Counted from the first letter of the stretch, positions 48,250 to 59,420 are shown. The stretch: DNA of 64,000 nt from Monomorium pharaonis (GCF_013373865.1 NC_050474.1:17180042-17244041), one strand, 5' to 3'. Made by a program: numbers and translations. The notes: a model not told the origin generated them from the sequence alone.

Positions 48250-49372
48250 GAACCTGTAATCAGAGTTGCAAATAATTAATTAAACATTTCAATTAATTAC
48301 ATTGAAATTAAAGAATTAAAAGTCAATTTTAAATTAAATCTTATTAAATTAAAAATTAAAATGTAATTTACAATTACAACAAAATTTAATTGAGAATTAA
48401 ATTTCAATTTTTAATTAAATTTTGTAATTAAAAATTAAATTTTAATTACCAATTAAATAAAATTTAATTAAAAATTAAATTTACTTCTTAATTAAATAAA
48501 ATTTAATTAAAAATAAAAATTTAGTTCTCAATTAAATTTTATTTAATTAAAAATTAAATTTAATGCTTAATTAAATTTTGTTGTAATTAAAAATTCAATT
48601 CTTAATTAAATTTTGTTGTAATTGTAATTACATTTTAATTTTTAATTAAATAAGATTTAATTTAAAATTAAATTAATTGACTTTTAATTCTTCAATTTCA
48701 ATGTAATTAATTGAAATGTTTAATTAATTATTTGCAACGCTTGTCGTGTCCCATTTCGACACTGTCATTGGTTACACGGAAGAAGGAATCATAATCTAAT
48801 TCTTAATTTAATTTAATTACATTGAAAATTAAAATTTCATTTCCTGAGAGATATAATTTTATTGAGAATTAGAATTTAATAATTATTGACTGAGTTTTAT
48901 TTAATTAAGAATTTCGATGATCAGTTAAATTTATTTAAAAATTAAATTTATTTTAAATAAAAATTAAAAATTTTTAATTAAATTTTATTCCAATTCATAA
49001 TTAAGTTTTAATTCTAAATTTAATTCTAAATTAAGTTTTAATTCCAAATTAATTAAGAATTAAAATTTTATTCTCAATCAAATTTTATTTAATTAAAAAT
49101 TAAGATTTAATGCTCAATTAAATCTTGTTGCAATTGAGAATTAAATTTCAATTCCGAATTAAATTTTGTTGTAAGTGAAAATTAAATTTTATTTCTCAAT
49201 TTAAAAAAATTTAATTTTTAATTACAACAAAATTTAATTAAGAATTGAAATTTAATTTTCAATTAAATTTTATTTAATCAATTGAAATTTAATTTTTAAT
49301 TAAACTAAATTTAATTAAAAATTTTTAATTTAATTATTCAATTATTAATCAATAATTAAATTATTTTGCAAC
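48250..49372. repeat. AATTAAA-based palindromic repeat array
   Basis: More than 1 kb built almost only of AATTAAATTT, AATTAAAAATT and related words. The first part (48261-48738) is one large palindrome: AGTTGCAAATAATTAATTAA at the left is complemented by TTAATTAATTATTTGCAAC at the right. A second similar unit runs to TTATTTTGCAACTCTTCCTG near 49380. The GTTGCAAATAATT ends mark at least two units. Confidence 0.85.
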
Positions 49373-49509
49373 TCTTCCTGTAATTAACCGCGTATAAAAA
49401 TGGATTATAATTAGTATTATAGTCAGTACATTGCGTACTTCGAATATTACAGACGTACAGTAGCAGGTATAGTTGCTTCGCTGTAAAGTTCGACTGTGTC
49501 GAACTTTGG

Positions 49510-49650
49510 ACGGGATTCATAGACCGATCTTAAGCTCAAGCATTGTCTTAAGTCTAGCTTCGAGCCGACTTGAGACTTACTTAACCAATGAAATAACAGC
49601 ATTGACGTCTCAAGATCGTGCTTAAGCTGGAACTTGAATAAGATTCGACT
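49510..49650. mobile_element. diverged GATCTTAAG-rich hairpin MITE
   Basis: TTCATAGACCGATCTTAAGC at the left is loosely complementary to AAGATTCGACTATG at the right, and CTTAAG/CTCAAG words are spread inside. A diverged relative of the next element. Confidence 0.5.
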
Positions 49651-49652
49651 AT

Positions 49653-49797
49653 GGCCGGTATTCATAGTCGGGTCTTATATTTAAGATCATCTTAAGTACT
49701 GTCTTAAGATGCCATCAACCAATCACAGAGCCGTATTAGCATCTTAAGACATTGCTTGAGACGATTTTAAAATAAGATTTGACTATGAATACCGGCC
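49653..49797. mobile_element. GGCCGGTATTCATAGTC MITE, copy 1
   Basis: GGCCGGTATTCATAGTC at the left and GACTATGAATACCGGCC at the right; stem continues through TCTTATATTTAAGATCATCT-like sequence. TAT flanks both ends. Copy 2 at 56580-56717. Confidence 0.88.
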
Positions 49798-49964
49798 TAT
49801 GAATTCCGGCCTTTGAGCATGCCTTTGCTGAGATGCGCTAAAACAGCCATTTTAACGAAAATCGATGGAGAAGGGGTAAAAGTCAGCTTTGCTTCGCTCG
49901 CATGAAATTGCGCCTTTATTATAGTGCCTTAGTACGCGTATTGCCTGTTGCCTGGCATTGTGTA

Positions 49965-50090
49965 AGCCCGGATTTACATAAGGAATTAACCAATTATATT
50001 CGATTATTCTTCTCAAATTCGATTATAATTGGTCAATTTCTTATGGCATAAGGCTTACTACATCTATTGTAGATCCGGCCTAATAGCCTT
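49965..50090. mobile_element. PIF/Harbinger-like MITE, second GGCCGGATC copy
   Basis: Starts GCCCGGATTTACA, ends TATTGTAGATCCGGCC, TAA on both sides. Relative to 47871-48008 the left arm lacks part of the sequence between the end and CCAATTATA. Confidence 0.85.
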
Positions 50091-50105
50091 AACGTGGAGT
50101 TAAAA

Positions 50106-50170
50106 GGTGCGTTCGGGGAGACGCTATTAGCGCTACCAGCATCAGTCCATCTTCATTACTCATTAAAAGT
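50106..50170. mobile_element. half copy of the GGTGCGTTCGGGG MITE
   Basis: Matches the left half of 38371-38491 through TTCATTACTCATTAAAAGT, then stops. The next element starts 15 bp further on. Confidence 0.85.
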
Positions 50171-50185
50171 CTTTGAGTATATATA

Positions 50186-50506
50186 CATGGAGGAGGAATG
50201 CCAGCACTGAAAGTGTGTCCAAGATCTGTGCGAGAGAGAAAGGTATATCATGATACCTGCTCTCTCTGCGCATGCGTCAAACGCTATATGTACAATGGCT
50301 GGCATTGTATGTTTTACACACACATACAATCCGTAAATAAGTACAAAAGTGCACAAGAAGTGCACAAGAAGTGTTGAAACTGCGGTGCAGATAATGATAT
50401 TAACGCATGCGCAGAGAAAGCGAGTATCATGATATACCTTTCTCTGTCGCACAGATCTTGGACACACTTACGGTCTACATGAAACCATAGCAATTCCTCC
50501 TCCATG
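50186..50506. mobile_element. CATGGAGGAGGAAT-ended MITE
   Basis: CATGGAGGAGGAATGCC at 50186 and the complement ATTCCTCCTCCATG ending 50506; TA at 50184-50185 and 50507-50508. The arms continue through GTGTGTCCAAGATCTGTGCG and GAAAGGTATATCATGATA. The right TA is also the left TA of the next element. Confidence 0.88.
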
Positions 50507-50508
50507 TA

Positions 50509-51616
50509 CAGGGAGTCCCAGAGCATACTGGTCACTGTTCATAAAAAGGTAGATGGGATCGAGATGAACATAAAAGTTCAATATTGTTGTGGGTTTGGTC
50601 TGCTAATAATCGAGATATAAATTTTTTAAATTATGCGAATGAGAGCGCGCCTTGCGCGCCGAAGGAAGGGCTCGAGCCGCTCGAGCCATAGGGCATAGGG
50701 CCATAGCACGGCCTACTGTCTCAAGCATTGGCTGCCGGCAGCGGCGGGGGAAAGAAGGAGAAGCGTGGCGTCGTCGCCGTTCCCACGTCTCGCCGCACCG
50801 CGCCTAAGCTCGCGTCGATGGCTGCTACGCACACTCGCGATTACATGACGAGATTATGAATTATTAATAAAAATAGGACAAATTTAAATCGTAATAAACT
50901 TTTGTAAATAAGAAAGTCGAAAGAGAGAAAGCGATGGAAACGTATGGAACCTGCAAATAATATAATATTTGCCGCATCAAATTCTCTCATCGTTTTTTAT
51001 GGAATATTAAATTAACGAAGATTTATCACGATTGATTCTTTATACATTCTCCTTTCGTAACCATCTTATTAGAAAATTACGAAATGCACGAAATACTATC
51101 CCTAATATGCACTCTTTGTAAAATAACACGATAGAAAAATATTCACGTTTGATCTAACGACTTCAGGATAAATTATTCGATGCAACTTCTACGGTAATTA
51201 TAGGTAATTAGAGATCAATGTTATGTCAAGTATCGTTAGTATGGTTAACTAGAAATGATTTTCTCTTGTATATGATAGAGAACTTCGAATTTCTTCTATC
51301 GTTAATACATTATAAGTCACTGAAAATCTGTCGTAATTAATAATGCAGTTAAAGGTAGAAGAAACTGTAAGTTTTCTATGGTTATAAAAGAAAATCCTTC
51401 GTTGTGTTAACAATACATGATATTGAACATTAATTTTTAAGCATAATTATTGTGGTATCACGCCTAAGCTATCGTGAAATCGTTACATCAAGAGGGAATA
51501 TTTTTCTGTGTTATTACAAAGGGTGTAACATACTATGGATAAGTATTTCGCGCATTTTAGTATGACACCTCTCTCTCCCTCTCTCTTTTACTCTCTCTCT
51601 CTCCCTCTCTCTTTTA

Positions 51617-51661
<45 letters not shown>

Positions 51662-52989
51662 TTTCCCTCTCAAGCACTACGTAGTACACAAATACAATAA
51701 ATATTACCATGTTTAACAACATCTTTAGTTTGTACTTTCTACTTTCATTATGTGTAATTTGAATAAAATTTTAACAATTATCATTTCTTTATATTTTTAG
51801 TGTTACACACGATCGAAAAAAAAATTATTAAAAATTATCACTAAAACTGCGATAAATAATCAGCACGATACTTTCTTTCTGAGTGTCGTATCGTGTTTAA
51901 TGTTAAAAATGTTAAAAAATAGTAATCTTGTTAAAAAAATTTTATGACATTTAATGAAACTCTAATAATATTGATTGGAACTGTTGTTGAAAATGACGTT
52001 TATCGTGTTTCTGTAAATACTTTAGAGGGAAAGATATTCCTGCTAAATTACAAAGTATAAAAATACAAAGTTCAATTTTACATACGAATCAAGAGTAAAT
52101 AAAAAATTCAATAATGAATAAAAGAATTCAGAGTTTCTTCTACCTTTAATTGCATTATTAATTACGACAGATTTTCAGTGACTTATAATGTATTAACGAT
52201 AGAAGAAATTCGAAGTTCTCTATCATATACAAGAGAAAATCATTTCTAGTTAATCATACTAACGATACTTGACATAACATTGATCTCTAATTACCTATAA
52301 TTACCGTAGAAGTTGCATCGAATAATTTATCCTGAAGTCGTTAGATCAAACGTGAATATTTTTCTATCGTGTTATTTTACAAAGAGTGCATATTAGGGAT
52401 AGTATTTCGTGCATTTCGTAATTTTCTAATAAGATGGTTACGAAAGGAGAATGTATAAAGAATCAATCGTGATAAATCTTCGTTAATTTAATATTCCATA
52501 AAAAACGATGAGAGAATTTGATGCGGCAAATATTATATTATTTGCAGGTTCCATACGTTTCCATCGCTTTCTCTCTTTCGACTTTCTTATTTACAAAAGT
52601 TTATTACGATTTAAATTTGTCCTATTTTTATTAATAATTCATAATCTCGTCATGTAATCGCGAGTGTGCGTAGCAGCCATCGACGCGAGCTTAGGCGCGG
52701 TGCGGCGAGACGTGGGAACGGCGACGACGCCACGCTTCTCCTTCTTTTCCCCGCCGCTGCCGGCAGCCAATGCTTGAGACAGTAGGCCGTGCTATGGCCC
52801 TATGCCCTATGGCTCGAGCGGTTCGAGCCCTTCCTTCGGCGCGCAAGGCGCGCTCTCATTCGCATAATTTAAAAAATTTATATCTCGATTATTAGCAGAC
52901 CAAACCCACAACAATATTGAACTTTTATGTTCATCTCGATCCCATCTACCTTTTTATGAACAGTGACTAGTATGCTCTAGGACTCCCTG
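50509..52989. mobile_element. 2.5-kb foldback element with arms of about 860 bp
   Basis: The left end CAGGGAGTCCCAGAGCATAC and right end GTATGCTCTAGGACTCCCTG are flanked by TA (50507-50508, 52990-52991). The arms 50509 to about 51370 and about 52134 to 52989 are almost perfectly complementary throughout, including a CpG-rich part (GTGGCGTCGTCGCCGTTCCC). The 760-bp loop (51371-52133) has no open frame of note and contains a CT microsatellite. Ends and inner words place it in the CAGGGTGTCCCAAA family with 24366-24630 and 31038-31424. Confidence 0.93.
51568..51670. repeat. (CT)n microsatellite
   Basis: CTCTCTCT runs with CCCT and TTTA interruptions in the loop of the large foldback. Confidence 0.95.
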
Positions 52990-54000
52990 TATAATAGTAT
53001 AGATACAATATAACATATATGTATTATATGTATGTTATACTCAATGTTTACTGATGACCAAAATATAAGTAATTATTTTTATGTAAAAATACTGTTTTGT
53101 ATTACACATGCGAAATACACATATACATGCATACGTATAATGTGTGTTTGATAAAAGCAATCTTTAGTAAAATTTTACTTTTTGACACTTATAGCCTTTT
53201 TTTATGCCAAGTTTTCAAATACTTTTTCGTCGCTTTCTCCCAATCCTCTTAATCGTGTCAAATCTGCGAATGAACGGGGGAGCGATTTCGTCTGTAGTCG
53301 GCGGTCACTTCAATTGCGACCTTTTTGCTGAGGGAATAACTGAGGGAGGAAAAAGCGCTCTAGCGCGACGAGAAAAGGGAAAGGGAGAGGAGCACCCAGT
53401 GGATTGGAACACGCAACAGGTGTGACTCGTATACCTGTCGCATTTAAACGCGAATAATCTGGCTCGCTCATACTGTCTGGTAAATGCATGTGCCCGTGTC
53501 TCGATGTATTACGGATTAGAACGAGCAACGATGAGAGATGAGAAAGGGAGCCGCGGTAAACGATGAATTATTACCGCTTATGCATTGTTATTTTATTATG
53601 GGTGGCGCTCAGCGATCAACTCGCCATAAATTGCATGAAGTTTTGTAGATTTTGCTGTGGAGATATCACACCTTCGTATATCTTGATCTTTGTAGAAATG
53701 CGACGTGATGTGATTGTTGATGTCATGTTTTTTTTCAGTTAAAGGTACGATTAAAAAATCAAAATAATTCAATTCGTTTAAAATATATAGAATATTATTT
53801 AAAACAAACTAGTATTATTATATCAAAGTTTTAACCCGATTGATCGTTTAATTTGAATTATCTAAAAGAAATAAAAATGTAAGTTTTATTCATGACACTC
53901 TATAGTAGAACAATACGTATATTACGTTAATTTTTAAAAATGCTATAATATAATAAAAATTATAAATAGTTAGAGTTATAACTAATAAAATTTTAAACGT
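52990..54000. repeat. copy B of the inverted 1.1-kb segment
   Basis: Reverse complement of about 16870-18010 (landmarks under that entry). It starts exactly where the large foldback ends and lacks roughly 100 bp of the CpG-rich core present in copy A. CpG words are largely kept in both copies, pointing to recent divergence or lack of CpG decay. Confidence 0.85.
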
Positions 54001-54244
54001 TTTTAAAATTTTATATATAAAACTTTTTAATGTTTTGTACCATTTTTTATAAAATTGTATATTTTAAAAAAATTCTATTTGTAACAAATTTTTTATTTGA
54101 GAGAATTGTTATTTGTAGTTATTTTTTTAGAATTTTTACAAAAAATTTGATATTTTTATAAAGTATTAAAATTTATACAAATTTTTACTTTTAGTAAATA
54201 TTTTTACATTTTCGTAGAAATTTTTTCCGCCAGGGCTCTGCATT

Positions 54245-54725
54245 ATAGCTAATAATTTATTGCTGCTTTTTTGACTTGAGGCACTACTGGTAGATTTTAT
54301 CTAAAATTTCCTACAAATAATATTACTTTTCTTCCAAATGGTTTTGCATTCTTCATCAATTCCCTTGTAAATAGTCAACTGCTATTAAAGCTTGTCCTAC
54401 TGTCATACTCACCTCATCCCATATGATTAGTTTTGCAGAGATGAGTCCTCTTGCTGCCTCTGTGTTTCCTCTGATATTTGATTTTGCTCCTTCATCAATG
54501 AGAATTGTTAGCTTATACAGGAAATGATATGTTCTTCCTCCTTTTAGTAGTGTTGCAATTCCTGTAAAAGCACATGATAGAATTTTCTCGTTTCTTCCAC
54601 GTAATATACTCATAAATGTGTTAAATAGGTATGTTTTTCCACTCCCTGCAAAACCATCGATATAAAATAATCTTTCGGTTTCATTTTCATTATCTATTAC
54701 TTCCATGACTTTATCATAAGATTAT
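54245..54725 (-). pseudogene. broken Helitron-type Pif1 helicase fragment
   Basis: Minus-strand frame from 54706 encodes Walker A DGFAGSGKTYLF (residues 17-28), motif Ia-like AFTGIATLLKGGRTYH (46-61) and Walker B LIIWDEVSM (93-101), the Pif1/RecD2-type order. The frame breaks at DYLQ; in the next frame it continues ELMKNAKPFGRKVILFVGNF, a stop replaces the base before NLPVVP, and similarity ends near 54245. The GGDFRQ.LPV motif is therefore interrupted. Pif1 helicases with an AFTG..A..L..GRT.H block are typical of Helitron Rep-Hel proteins; the Rep part is not found here. A host Pif1 gene is unlikely given the breaks. Confidence 0.82.
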
Positions 54726-55167
54726 CCGTGACATCCCTAGGATAAAGTGTGCTGTGTGGGAAGTGTATAAAAGTTGCATACAAATGAGTCTTGTTTCTTT
54801 TTTTCCATACATCTATTTTAGATACCGATGCGTTAGGATCTGTGCCTGATCGCTGCCGATCGACACATTGTCGCATGGAATATTGCGTACAAATCTGGAC
54901 CACTGATAATAATCGACTATTATAGGTTAAGATGCATCCTTGCCAATCAGCGTTTCTGCTACTTGACAAGGCTGCTGCGTTCAAATTCCGATTATCCTAA
55001 TTGGGCTCTAATTGGGCCGTTGCGCTCATTTTCCATTTCGCGCTCGGCGTTGTGCGATCTTATTATTTTGCTACATATTAATATATTTAGCCGAATGCTT
55101 AATTGCGACTTACATAAGTCGGTTACGAGGTCGGATGGGAAAATCCGGCCCGTAACACCACGCTCAC

Positions 55168-55355
55168 AGTCAGTCCTTGAAACTTTCCAAACGGGCGGAC
55201 GCAAATCGGAAATCTAAAATCTAAACCATCGACTTCATCTGATTCTTTAATAAATTCTATGTGGGACGAATTTGGAGGCAGCGGGCAATTAGGAGAAAAC
55301 ATGTGTTTGATGGCTTCCGTCATTTTTGTAGCGTATCTATGAGGTCTCTATGAAC
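55168..55355 (-). CDS. orphan candidate exon, unknown protein
   Basis: I do not recognise the product. On the minus strand a textbook acceptor, a T-rich tract ending TTTGCAG, is at 55356-55362. It is followed by 32 nt and an ATG in good context (AAAAATGACG, 55323). The frame reads MTEAIKHMFSPNCPLPPNSS, then SHIEFIKESDEVDGLDF, and stays open to 55123. A possible donor, GACT then GTGAGC, has GT at 55167-55166. Upstream non-coding exons and downstream exons were not found. It could be the first coding exon of a gene leaving the window, a retained piece of the neighbouring Helitron, or chance. The frame's GC content differs from its surroundings. Confidence 0.3.
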
Positions 55356-55399
55356 CTGCAAAGAAACAAACAAATATTAATTAATACTTGAACTTTATG

Positions 55400-56579
55400 T
55401 AATAATGATTCTTCAATAATTTAATTGGTTAAAATTTACGTTCGAAATAAAGTCACTAATATCTGTCGAAGATATATATAATATGTAATGTTTTGACAAA
55501 AGTGTAGAACATCTTATAAAAGTATTATTTAATAACAAAAATATTAAATACAATAAAATTTTTGTATGGTAGCTATTTTAAGTGTAATGTAATTTTTTAT
55601 TGTTTAGGCAATCTTTCAGAAACTTATTAGAAATATTTTAAATACAATATTAATTGCGTTTAATATTTTATGGAAATATCATTTGTGCAATGTAAATATA
55701 ATGTTACTTTTATAATGTCTTAGGAATACTTCTAAAATATTATATTTGCCACTTTTTTTGTAATATTACAGAAACAGTCAAATATGAAAGCAAACTTTTT
55801 TTGTTTCTAAAGAATTTCAGAAATATTGCATTTGCAATTTTATAAAAACATGAAGCAAATACATTTCTAAAATATTTAGGTTGACAAGTTATAATCAAAA
55901 TGTTAATGAAATATTTCTATACCATTTCCGAACGTTACAATATTTTAGCAATGTTACATGCCGTGTGGGATGCTACTTTTGTTATATATATATATTTATG
56001 CTTTATACCGTGTAATACGTTGGGTATTATGTAATTAAGATTAAACCGTTTTTATGTTCTAATTTAAAAATATACGCAGGAGAGGCAGTTATTGAACGTG
56101 ACGCGACTAAAAAAATAATGTAACTAGCGCGGCGCCTACAGCACAAGATTATTATCTCGTTTTGCCAATAATTGAGAATAATGGAACCCATATATTATTA
56201 TATATGGGTGGATTTGGTTTTTAATGCTCTTTAATTTTTGTTCTTACAAAATTTTTTAAATGTCGAAAAAAAGGAGTGAGGGTGGGGTAAATTAAAAAGT
56301 TTGTAATTTTTTAAAAATCTAAATATACTATTGTAAAGAGTATAAAATGCCATAAAACTTTTGTATAAAATATTTTTTCATAAACCTTATATTTTCAAAG
56401 ATATTTGCCAAAAACGAAGAAATGCATTATTTTCGGGGGGTGGTTTCAACTCCTAAACGTCGAGATACGCCACTAAAAAAAAATATGGATCTAATATTTT
56501 TTCATGATCTACAACATATCCAAAGCTCATTAAAATCGGCGAGGGACAGTTCTGTTCGTTCCCTTGTAAGTGAGTTTTA
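55400..56579. other. AT-rich intergenic DNA, no gene
   Basis: AT-rich with a short GC-richer patch at about 56090-56160 and a purine-rich AAAAAAGGAGTGAGGGTGGGG near 56265. No coding region recognised. Confidence 0.45.
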
Positions 56580-56717
56580 GGCCAGTATTCATAATCGAAT
56601 CTTATATTTAAGATCATCTTAAGTACCGTCTTAAGATGTTAATCACAGAGCCGTATTAGCATCTTAAGACATTACTTGAGATGGTCTTAAAATAAGATTC
56701 GACTATGAATACCAGTC
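56580..56717. mobile_element. GGCCGGTATTCATAGTC MITE, copy 2
   Basis: GGCCAGTATTCATAATCGAA to CGACTATGAATACCAGTC. The inner part follows copy 1 (ATTTAAGATCATCTTAAGTA, CACAGAGCCGTATTAGCATC) with about 6 bp lost near the centre. Confidence 0.88.
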
Positions 56718-57114
56718 TTTTAGTCTTTTTGTTTCTTTGTCACATACATAAAGTTGCGTGCTTATATTTCTTCTTACAACATTGTAACACATATTGTGAC
56801 TTAATACATGCGCTATCTAACCAGTACCACCAGACATTTATTATTCCATCAATTAAAAATTAATAAAAATTTTTACTAAAATTTTGTGACAAAGGAAACA
56901 TAAAATTTATATGTATGACAGTTAAAGCATTATATTGTATTAATTTTGATAACAGTATCATATAATTTATTCTTTTATCTTTATAAAGTTCTCATTTAGT
57001 GTACATAAAATAACTTGTTAAAATACATAATTAAGCACATAATATACAACAGTTAATAAAGCATAATTTGAGATTCTTATTTCTTATATTTAATATAATG
57101 TACAATTATTTAGG

Positions 57115-57255
57115 AAAAAAGTAACGATTCGTTACTTTTTTAGTAACTGTTACTGTAACGAGTTATTTTTCAAAATCGGTAACTTGTAACTGTATAACTA
57201 GTTACATTTTTAATGAAAAAACCGTCACTGTAACTAATTACTTTACAGAGTAACT
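57115..57255. repeat. GTAAC-rich repeats
   Basis: GTAAC/GTTAC words repeated about ten times in both orientations (GTAACGATTCGTTAC, GTAACTGTTACTGTAACG). Borders the next element. Confidence 0.7.
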
Positions 57256-58033
57256 TATCCTTACGGAAAAAACACTAAAAATAACACTTAAAAAAATACT
57301 CAATTTGAGTATAATTTGGGACAAGGGGTAAACACTCAATTCAGTGTAAACACTCAACTTGAGTGTTTGCTCTTTAATTTACTTTTAATTAGAGTGTTAT
57401 TACTCTCAACTTGAATGTTTGCCATCTAATTAAATGTTAATTTTAATGTTAATCCTAAATTTAAGAATAACACTAAAATTAACACTTAATTAGATGGCAA
57501 GCATCCAAGTTGAAAGTAATACTCAAATTAATACTCAAAGCCAGCTGAATACTCCAGTTGAATGTTTATTTTAGATATTCGTTTTATGTTCATTTCTACC
57601 AATGCAGATTAATTTTAATCTTGGTTGAACTTGCTTTTTTGTTTTTGTTTTTATTTAATATTTTTTAATCCAATGTTTGAGAGTGCACACTCAATATTAA
57701 GTGTATACCTTCAACCGATAGATGTTGAGTGTACATCTCCAACGTTTCAGTGTTCACACTTTATGTTGGAAGTATACACTCATTTATTGTGTGTTATATC
57801 CAAATGTTGAGAGTATACTTTTAAATATTCAGTATTTAAATCCAAACTTTAGTATGAACACTCAATCATTGGGTGTACACACTCAATGTTCGAGTATAAA
57901 CACTCACTCTTTAGTGTAAATACTCAAGATTTGAGGGTATACATCTAAATTTGGGAGTAAACTCCCAAAATCGAGTATTAACACTCAATTTTGAGTGTAA
58001 ACTCTCAAAATTAGAGTGTTTTTTTCCGGATAA
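57256..58033. mobile_element. element built of ACACTCAA / TTGAGTGT repeats
   Basis: The ends are TATCCTTACGGAAAAAACACT on the left and its near complement AGTGTTTTTTTCCGGATAA on the right. The inside is a quasi-regular series of ACACTCAA-, TTGAGTGT- and ACTCAATT-type words in both orientations, every 12-30 bp. No transposase; the short open frames (57625-57810, 57722-57919 plus) are by-products of the repeat. Confidence 0.75.
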
Positions 58034-58063
58034 CCCTTGTTTTAACGGATAACCCTGCGTTTT

Positions 58064-59278
58064 AGCGTTTTTTATTCGCTAGCGTCTACAATTTTAAAGT
58101 CGCGGCGTGATCACTGCGACAAAATTGTTATCGCTCTTGTCAAATAACTATTAGCGTTAAAAAACGTTCGTGTCAAAACGGTAGCGAATAAATCAGCGAA
58201 TAATTTAGTATACTGCGCATGTAACATGATGATCGACTGATATTTTGTCATTTGTTGTTTAAACGCGCATATATGCCCTCTTGAGGCTTGAATTACTTTA
58301 GATTAACTTTTTACATACCTTAAATTACCTAAAAATTATCTAAAAATTTCTTGAGTAAACTTTTAGATTTGTAAGGTAATTTTGAAAACTTTAATTTTAT
58401 TTAAAGTAAATTTTCCTAAAGGTGTGTATGTGTTTGTCTCCTGTTTTCCATATACATATATGCAAAATGTTAAAAATATTAAAAAACAGTGAAATAAGCA
58501 CATTCCTGGAAATATTAGAAAATTATCCAATTATTTGGAACATTAAATTAAAAGAGTATTCTAATAGATTTATACAAGACAAATAGCAATGATACTTCGT
58601 GACCTGGAAAAAAATAACTTGAATATGCACGAAAAAGAATTTCGAGGTAAGTTTAATCTCATGTAATAATAACTTTTATGTAAGAAAAAATATTATTTTT
58701 TAAAGTAATAATAATTTTTATTTTTCTATGCAATAATATGCATATTCTTGGAAATATTTTTTGTGAAAGAAAATTTGTTTAAGGCTCTTGTTTTTTTATA
58801 TTATATTAATCCTTTAATGAGCACACTTTTTCACTGAACAAAACATTGAAATCATAAGTTTTTGAGGTGAGTTGATTACAATTCTGAGATTAGAATTACA
58901 AAATAAAAAATAACGAATTCACGACCAGTTTGTATTCACGACTAATTGTAAGTTTTTTCGTTTAACAATAGCCGCTCAAGTTATATCGTTCTGTGACAAA
59001 TGTTAGCGACTTCATTTGCTTATCAACAACGTGTAAATAGTTCAGCACAGAGCGAATTTTGTCGGTTAAAAATTCGTTCTAGGAAAACAACAAGCTGACG
59101 ATACAAGACATTAACAACAAGCGTCTAAAATCGCTTACTTGTGGCAAAGCGATTTTTATCCTGGTACCATTTACTTGACAAAAGAAATAAAATTGAAAAT
59201 GTTCAACTTTTTATGGTAGCAATTAATAAACGCCGCAATCTTAAAATTGTAGACGCTAGCGAATAAAAAAAATCAGCG
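58064..59278. mobile_element. 1.2-kb inverted-repeat element, ATTCGCTAGCGTCTAC ends
   Basis: TTATTCGCTAGCGTCTACAA at about 58070 is complemented by TTGTAGACGCTAGCGAATAA at about 59247, with GCGGCGT next to both. Further inverted words (TAGCGAATAA, AATCAGCG) repeat near the ends. No coding capacity in the body. Confidence 0.7.
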
Positions 59279-59420
59279 TTTTTATCAGCGAATTCGTTAA
59301 CAAATTAAGACGCTTGTTAAAAAATGAATAAAGTCATTTCGTTTTAAGGCTCTTGTCTTTTTGTATTAACTCTTTGATGAGCACATTTTTTTCACTGAAA
59401 AAATTATTGAAATGCAAAAT
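58785..59420. repeat. direct repeat pair GGCTCTTG..GAGCACA
   Basis: A block of about 75 bp at 58782-58855 (AAGGCTCTTG, TTAATGAGCACACTTTTTCA, CTGAACAAAACATTGAAAT) recurs at 59346-59420 (AAGGCTCTTGTC, TTTGATGAGCACATTTTTTT, CTGAAAAAATTATTGAAAT). Confidence 0.65.

Larger units (their letters stand above)
48012..49915. mobile_element. 1.9-kb inverted-repeat element, AGGYRCAATTTCATGCG ends
   Basis: AGGTACAATTTCATGCGAGC at 48012 and the complement GCTCGCATGAAATTGCGCCT at 49915, with TTA at 48009-48011 and 49916-49918. The arms are about 60 bp. The body is AATTAAA-type repeat plus two hairpin MITEs. The left TTA is the same one that flanks the preceding element. Confidence 0.75.

Noticed and set aside
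54697..55217. Minus and plus frames beside the helicase fragment (95 and 84 codons)
   Set aside because: No Helitron Rep, RPA or other motif is visible and the frames conflict; only the acceptor-led frame at 55168-55355 is kept, at low confidence.
57300..58020. Possible CRISPR-like or satellite array of ACACTCAA
   Set aside because: Repeats occur in both orientations with irregular spacing inside inverted ends in an insect genome; it is a transposon body, not CRISPR or a head-to-tail satellite.
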